From contig JACIXM010000218.1 of NCBI GenBank assembly GCA_014360395.1, positions 1 through 7,199 on the forward strand: a stretch of DNA of 7,199 nt. Reading direction: 5' to 3'. Numbering within the stretch: the first letter of the stretch is position 1; every line of letters begins with the position of its first letter. The DNA comes from Actinotalea sp. GTDB taxonomy: Bacteria; Actinomycetota; Actinomycetes; Actinomycetales; Cellulomonadaceae. The notes beneath the pieces were generated by a model. It saw only the letters and a list, made by a program, of their open reading frames with translations, ran no database searches and had not been told where the DNA came from. Positions 5,165-7,199 of this stretch are shown here, piece by piece. A program made the position numbers and the translations under genes.

Positions 5165-6234
5165 CTCTCGGTGAGCTCAGCCACATCATCGTCTGGGGCG
5201 CGACGGCGGCGTACGCCGTGGCGCTCCTGGCGTTCTCCTTCGACCTGGCCGCCCTGGCGGACCGGTCCGTGACCACGCGCCGCGAGGGTGCGCTCGTCGG
5301 TGCCGGCGCAGCCGCCGGTGGTGGTGCCGGCGCCCGGGCCGGGGTCGCGACCGCACCCGTGCCGGACGTCACCCGCGCCCGCCGTGCCGCCTCGATCGGC
5401 ATGGCGGTCACCGTGGTCGGCCTGCTCCTGCACGTCGTCGGGGCCGTGACGCGCGGCCTCGCGGCCGGGCGCGTGCCGTGGGCGAACATGTACGAGTTCA
5501 CCCTGGTCGGCACGCTCGTCACCGTCGCGACCTTCCTCGCCCTGTGCCGCACCCGGGACCTGCGGTTCCTCGGCTCCTTCGTCATGGGCCTGACCACCAT
5601 CGCGCTGGGCGTCTCGCTCGTCGGCTTCTACACGCCTGCCGCCGGCGTGGAGCCCGCCCTGCAGAGCCCGTGGCTGGTCATCCACGTCTCGATCGCGATC
5701 ATCGCGACCGGGCTGTTCACGGTCGCCTTCGCCGCGAGCGGCCTGCAGCTGCTCAAGGACTCCCGCGAGGCGCGGCTGCAGGCGGCGCCCGCCGCCGGCG
5801 TCGCGGTCCCGGCCGGTGCGGGCACGGCCACCGACGGCGCGACCGCTGAGGGCGCGACCGCCGAGGGCACTGCTGCTCGCGGGCTCGGCCGGCCGGGCTG
5901 GCGGTGGCTCGACGTCCTGCCGCCCCTGCGCGACCTGGAGGCGTTGTCCTTCCGGATCAACGCGGTGGCGTTCGTGCTGTGGACGTTCACGATCATCGCC
6001 GGCGCCATCTGGGCCGAGGCGGCGTGGGGCCGCTACTGGGGGTGGGACCCCAAGGAGGTCTGGAGCTTCGTCGTCTGGGTCGTCTACGCCGCGTACCTGC
6101 ACGCGCGCACGACCCGCGGCTGGTCCGGGCGGCGGGCGGCGTGGTTCGTGCTCGTCGGCTACGTCACCGTGATCTTCAACTTCACGGTCGTGAACCTGGT
6201 CTTCCAGGGCCTGCACTCCTACGCCGGCGTCTGA
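5161..6234 (+). CDS. ccsB: CcsB/CcsA-type cytochrome c biogenesis protein with WWD haem motif (357 aa)
   Basis: This integral membrane haem handler (CcsA family; named CcsB or ResC in Gram-positives) works with ResB to export haem and ligate it to apocytochrome c. The diagnostic tryptophan-rich haem motif WGRYWGWDPKE is at 289-299. Conserved histidines lie at H91 (helix 2), H175 (VIHVSIA), H314 (YLHARTTRGW) and H352 near the C-terminus (GLHSYAGV); these fit the transmembrane and external haem-ligand positions of the family. About eight hydrophobic segments are visible. Two low-complexity Ala/Gly-rich linkers interrupt the core, at about 43-68 and 207-240. The second carries a tandem GATAE repeat. 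GTG 5161 is chosen as start because it overlaps the resB stop (GTGA) and has GGAAGG at 5147-5152, 8 bases upstream. It is the last gene of the operon and corresponds to Rv0529. Confidence 0.96.
   Translation: MTLGELSHIIVWGATAAYAVALLAFSFDLAALADRSVTTRREGALVGAGAAAGGGAGARAGVATAPVPDVTRARRAASIGMAVTVVGLLLHVVGAVTRGLAAGRVPWANMYEFTLVGTLVTVATFLALCRTRDLRFLGSFVMGLTTIALGVSLVGFYTPAAGVEPALQSPWLVIHVSIAIIATGLFTVAFAASGLQLLKDSREARLQAAPAAGVAVPAGAGTATDGATAEGATAEGTAARGLGRPGWRWLDVLPPLRDLEALSFRINAVAFVLWTFTIIAGAIWAEAAWGRYWGWDPKEVWSFVVWVVYAAYLHARTTRGWSGRRAAWFVLVGYVTVIFNFTVVNLVFQGLHSYAGV
5836..5865 (+). repeat. 15-bp tandem duplication inside ccsB
   Basis: Two adjacent 15-bp units (5836-5850 GGCGCGACCGCTGAG and 5851-5865 GGCGCGACCGCCGAG) match at 14 of 15 bases. 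They encode GATAE twice (residues 226-235) in a hydrophilic linker, and a degenerate third unit (GTAAR) follows. Unit length is a multiple of three, so copy-number changes would keep the frame; the linker may vary in length among strains. Confidence 0.8.
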
Positions 6235-6244
6235 CGGGCCTGCC

Positions 6245-6273
6245 GCGTCCGGACCGCCGCGCCGCCCGGACGC
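6245..6273. terminator. Hairpin between convergent ccsB and the DUF4229-like gene
   Basis: An 8-bp perfect stem (6245-6252 GCGTCCGG with 6266-6273 CCGGACGC) closes a 13-base loop. It lies in the 57-bp gap between the converging stop codons at 6234 and 6292. A 12-bp palindrome, CGCCCGCGGGCG (6271-6282), overlaps its right arm. The position suggests a bidirectional terminator; neither side has a T-run. Confidence 0.5.
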
Positions 6274-6291
6274 CCGCGGGCGCGCCGGCGC

Positions 6292-6609
6292 TCAGGGGGT
6301 CGGCGTGGCGCCGTCGTCGGCGGAGCGGCCCTGCTGGCGGCGCAGGCGCTCGGCGATGGCGTCCTCCTCCGCCTCGTCCTCCTGGACGGCGCGGGCGAGT
6401 CGCGAGGTGCGCTGCCGTTCCGCGGCGCGTCCGGCCATCCACGCCCCCGCGGCGTCACGCTGGCGCGCGAACAGCACGTAGGACAGGCCGAAGGCGATCA
6501 CGGCCGCGACGAGCGGCACGAGCCAGCCGCGCGCCCCCACGAGGAGGAGCAGACCGAGGGCGGCGCCGAACAGCGCCAGGCGGAGCAGGGAGTAGGTCAC
6601 CACGGGCAC
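6292..6609 (-). CDS. DUF4229-like small membrane protein (105 aa)
   Basis: This is a small two-helix membrane protein resembling the actinobacterial DUF4229 family, whose function is unknown. TM1 is about 6-26 (beginning YSLLRLALF) and TM2 about 29-47 (WLVPLVAAVIAFGLSYVLF). After FARQRDA comes a charged, Arg/Glu-rich cytoplasmic tail (48-105) with helical or coiled-coil potential around 60-93, then a low-complexity end. The start is GTG 6609. No ribosome site precedes it, but TAGGCT lies exactly 6 bases upstream, fitting a leaderless message. GTG codons two and three residues further in are alternatives that fit less well. It converges on ccsB and diverges from the PLDc_N-like gene. The position next to the cytochrome c cluster recalls mycobacterial genome order, but a role in that pathway is not shown. 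Confidence 0.82.
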   Translation of the reverse strand: MPVVTYSLLRLALFGAALGLLLLVGARGWLVPLVAAVIAFGLSYVLFARQRDAAGAWMAGRAAERQRTSRLARAVQEDEAEEDAIAERLRRQQGRSADDGATPTP

Positions 6610-6615
6610 TCAGCA

Positions 6616-6621
6616 AGCCTA
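6616..6621 (-). promoter_or_regulatory. -10 of the leaderless DUF4229-like gene
   Basis: On the minus strand TAGGCT is followed by TGCTGA and the GTG start at 6609. The TAnnnT hexamer with a 6-base spacer places the transcript start at the start codon. No clear -35 is visible. The -35 zone would fall at about 6639-6644, overlapping the opposing promoter's -10. Confidence 0.55.
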
Positions 6622-6635
6622 CGGCTCGCCCGGCT

Positions 6636-6641
6636 TACCCT
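6636..6641 (+). promoter_or_regulatory. -10 of the leaderless PLDc_N-like gene
   Basis: TACCCT is followed by GGGGGC and then ATG 6648, again a TAnnnT hexamer exactly 6 bases before the start codon. The G-run is too close to the ATG to act as a normal ribosome site, so leaderless initiation is the better reading. The -35 zone (about 6613-6618) overlaps the divergent gene's -10. Confidence 0.6.
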
Positions 6642-6647
6642 GGGGGC

Positions 6648-7130
6648 ATGGGCCGAGTCCTCATCTACGTGGTACCCGTCGCACTGGCGATCTATGCGCT
6701 GATCGACCTCTGGCGGAGCCGTCGCGAGGAACGGGCGGGTCTGCACCCGGCGCTGTGGGTCGCCATCATCGTGCTCCTGCCCGTCCTCGGGCCCGTGTCG
6801 TGGATCTTCACGAGCCTGTACCTGCGGAGCCAGATGCGGGGCGCCGGCGGCCCCGCCCGGCCGTCCCGTCCGATCCGGCCCGGTCGGCCGCCGCGCCGTC
6901 AGGGCCCCGTCGCGCCCGACGACGACCCGGACTTCCTGTGGCGGCTGGAGCGCGAGCGGCGTCGTCGTGAGCAGGGTGGTGGCGCCGGCGCGGCGGAGGG
7001 CGACGCGGCCCCTCCGCCGCCGTCGGACGGTCCGGCGCAGCCGCCGAGCGCCGACGGCGACGCGGACGGCCCGACCCGGGGCAGCGGCCGGGACGCCGGG
7101 GCCGGCAAGGACGACGACGGGCGGGGCTGA
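6648..7130 (+). CDS. PLDc_N-domain small membrane protein (160 aa)
   Basis: The N-terminal 60 residues look like the PLDc_N (phospholipase D-nuclease N-terminal) membrane module. TM1 is about 4-22 (LIYVVPVALAIYALIDLW), then a basic loop RSRREERAGLHP (23-34), then TM2 about 36-60 with the family-like LLPVLGPVSWIF (43-54). No phospholipase catalytic domain (HKD motif) follows, so this is the stand-alone membrane form, common in Actinobacteria and of unknown function. The rest is cytoplasmic and disordered: a Pro/Arg-rich segment (66-88), a compact acidic-aromatic motif DDDPDFLWRLERERRRRE (91-108), and a Gly/Ala/Asp/Pro-rich tail to the end. ATG 6648 is chosen because an actinobacterial -10 ends 6 bases upstream and the membrane segment begins at once. 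It is divergent from the DUF4229-like gene and followed by a strong hairpin. Confidence 0.85.
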   Translation: MGRVLIYVVPVALAIYALIDLWRSRREERAGLHPALWVAIIVLLPVLGPVSWIFTSLYLRSQMRGAGGPARPSRPIRPGRPPRRQGPVAPDDDPDFLWRLERERRRREQGGGAGAAEGDAAPPPPSDGPAQPPSADGDADGPTRGSGRDAGAGKDDDGRG

Positions 7131-7136
7131 GCACCT

Positions 7137-7178
7137 GATCTGATGGCGGCCGGGCCTCGCCCGGGCCGCCGTCAGATC
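7137..7178. terminator. Long hairpin, likely bidirectional terminator
   Basis: A 15-bp stem pairs 7137-7151 with 7164-7178, with one G-U at 7144/7171. It is extended by three G-C pairs (7152-7154 with 7160-7162) past a single bulged G at 7163, leaving a 5-base loop. It begins 7 bases after the rightward stop codon, and its right arm contains the stop codon of the leftward gene entering from the window edge. No T-tract follows. It is the strongest hairpin I found in the window and is well placed to end both transcripts. Confidence 0.75.
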
Positions 7179-7199
7179 GCCAGGCCGAGCCCCAGGACG
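7172..7199 (-). CDS. C-terminal end of a leftward gene, partial (possibly menA)
   Basis: Reading leftward from the window edge, one frame gives VLGLGLAI followed by TGA (stop at 7172-7174). The hydrophobic Leu/Gly-rich end is typical of a polytopic membrane protein finishing in its last helix. In M. tuberculosis a leftward menA (1,4-dihydroxy-2-naphthoate prenyltransferase) lies shortly downstream of the equivalent cytochrome c cluster, and prenyltransferases of that family end in such a helix. The menA identity is therefore a guess from gene order. Only eight codons are visible, so even the coding call is tentative. Confidence 0.4.

Noticed and set aside
4699..6216. Minus-strand open frame of 505 codons opposite ccsB
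   Set aside because: It is low-complexity and charged, with no recognisable domain, while the opposite strand carries the WWD haem motif and membrane helices in frame.
6182..6458. Minus-strand open frames overlapping the ccsB end and the DUF4229-like gene
   Set aside because: They are Arg/Pro/Gly-rich, overlap better-supported genes and run through the convergent hairpin.
6808..7134. Minus-strand open frames opposite the PLDc_N-like gene tail
   Set aside because: They are highly Arg/Pro-biased with no hydrophobic or domain pattern, and are opposite a gene with clear membrane helices and a leaderless promoter.
1..7199. tRNA, rRNA, CRISPR array, insertion sequence or attachment site
   Set aside because: I saw no cloverleaf, regularly spaced repeats, transposase-like protein or flanking terminal inverted repeats anywhere in the window.

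Overview
The window is about three-quarters G+C with near-saturated third-position G/C. It carries a gene set and order typical of Actinobacteria, most like the Micrococcales (Cellulomonas-type). This placement rests on composition and gene content, not on a database match.

Layout. (1) 1-90: a short non-coding start with two GC hairpins that probably end the leftward gene beside it. (2) 91-1259: a divergent pair, a leftward YceI-family lipocalin-like protein and a rightward MarR-family regulator. They share a 149-bp control region with two 16-bp near-palindromic boxes spaced exactly 20 bp, a -10 element and a leader hairpin. (3) 1313-6234: five tightly packed rightward genes, namely a histidine phosphatase, a TlpA/ResA-type thioredoxin lipoprotein, CcdA, ResB (Ccs1) and CcsB/CcsA. 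Every junction after the first start is a stop/start overlap (ATGA, ATGA, TGATG, GTGA), so this is one translationally coupled operon. (4) 6235-6291: a convergent gap with a hairpin. (5) 6292-7130: a divergent pair of small membrane proteins (DUF4229-like, leftward; PLDc_N-like, rightward) only 38 bp apart, both apparently leaderless. (6) 7131-7199: a long hairpin and the last eight codons of a leftward gene entering from the right edge, perhaps menA.

How the genes work together. CcdA carries electrons across the membrane to the extracytoplasmic CPPC thioredoxin, which keeps apocytochrome c CxxCH cysteines reduced. ResB and CcsB form the System II haem exporter and synthetase that attaches haem to them. 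In Actinobacteria the main client would be the c-type cytochrome of the bc1-aa3 supercomplex. The order matches the M. tuberculosis Rv0525-Rv0529 cluster as I recall it, including the leading histidine phosphatase, whose role there is unexplained.

I found no strong evidence of a wholly new system, mobile element, CRISPR array or RNA gene. The points most worth a second look are the paired operator boxes in front of marR, the back-to-back leaderless promoters at 6610-6647, the persistent phosphatase at the head of the cytochrome c operon, and the cysteine pair in the MarR wing.
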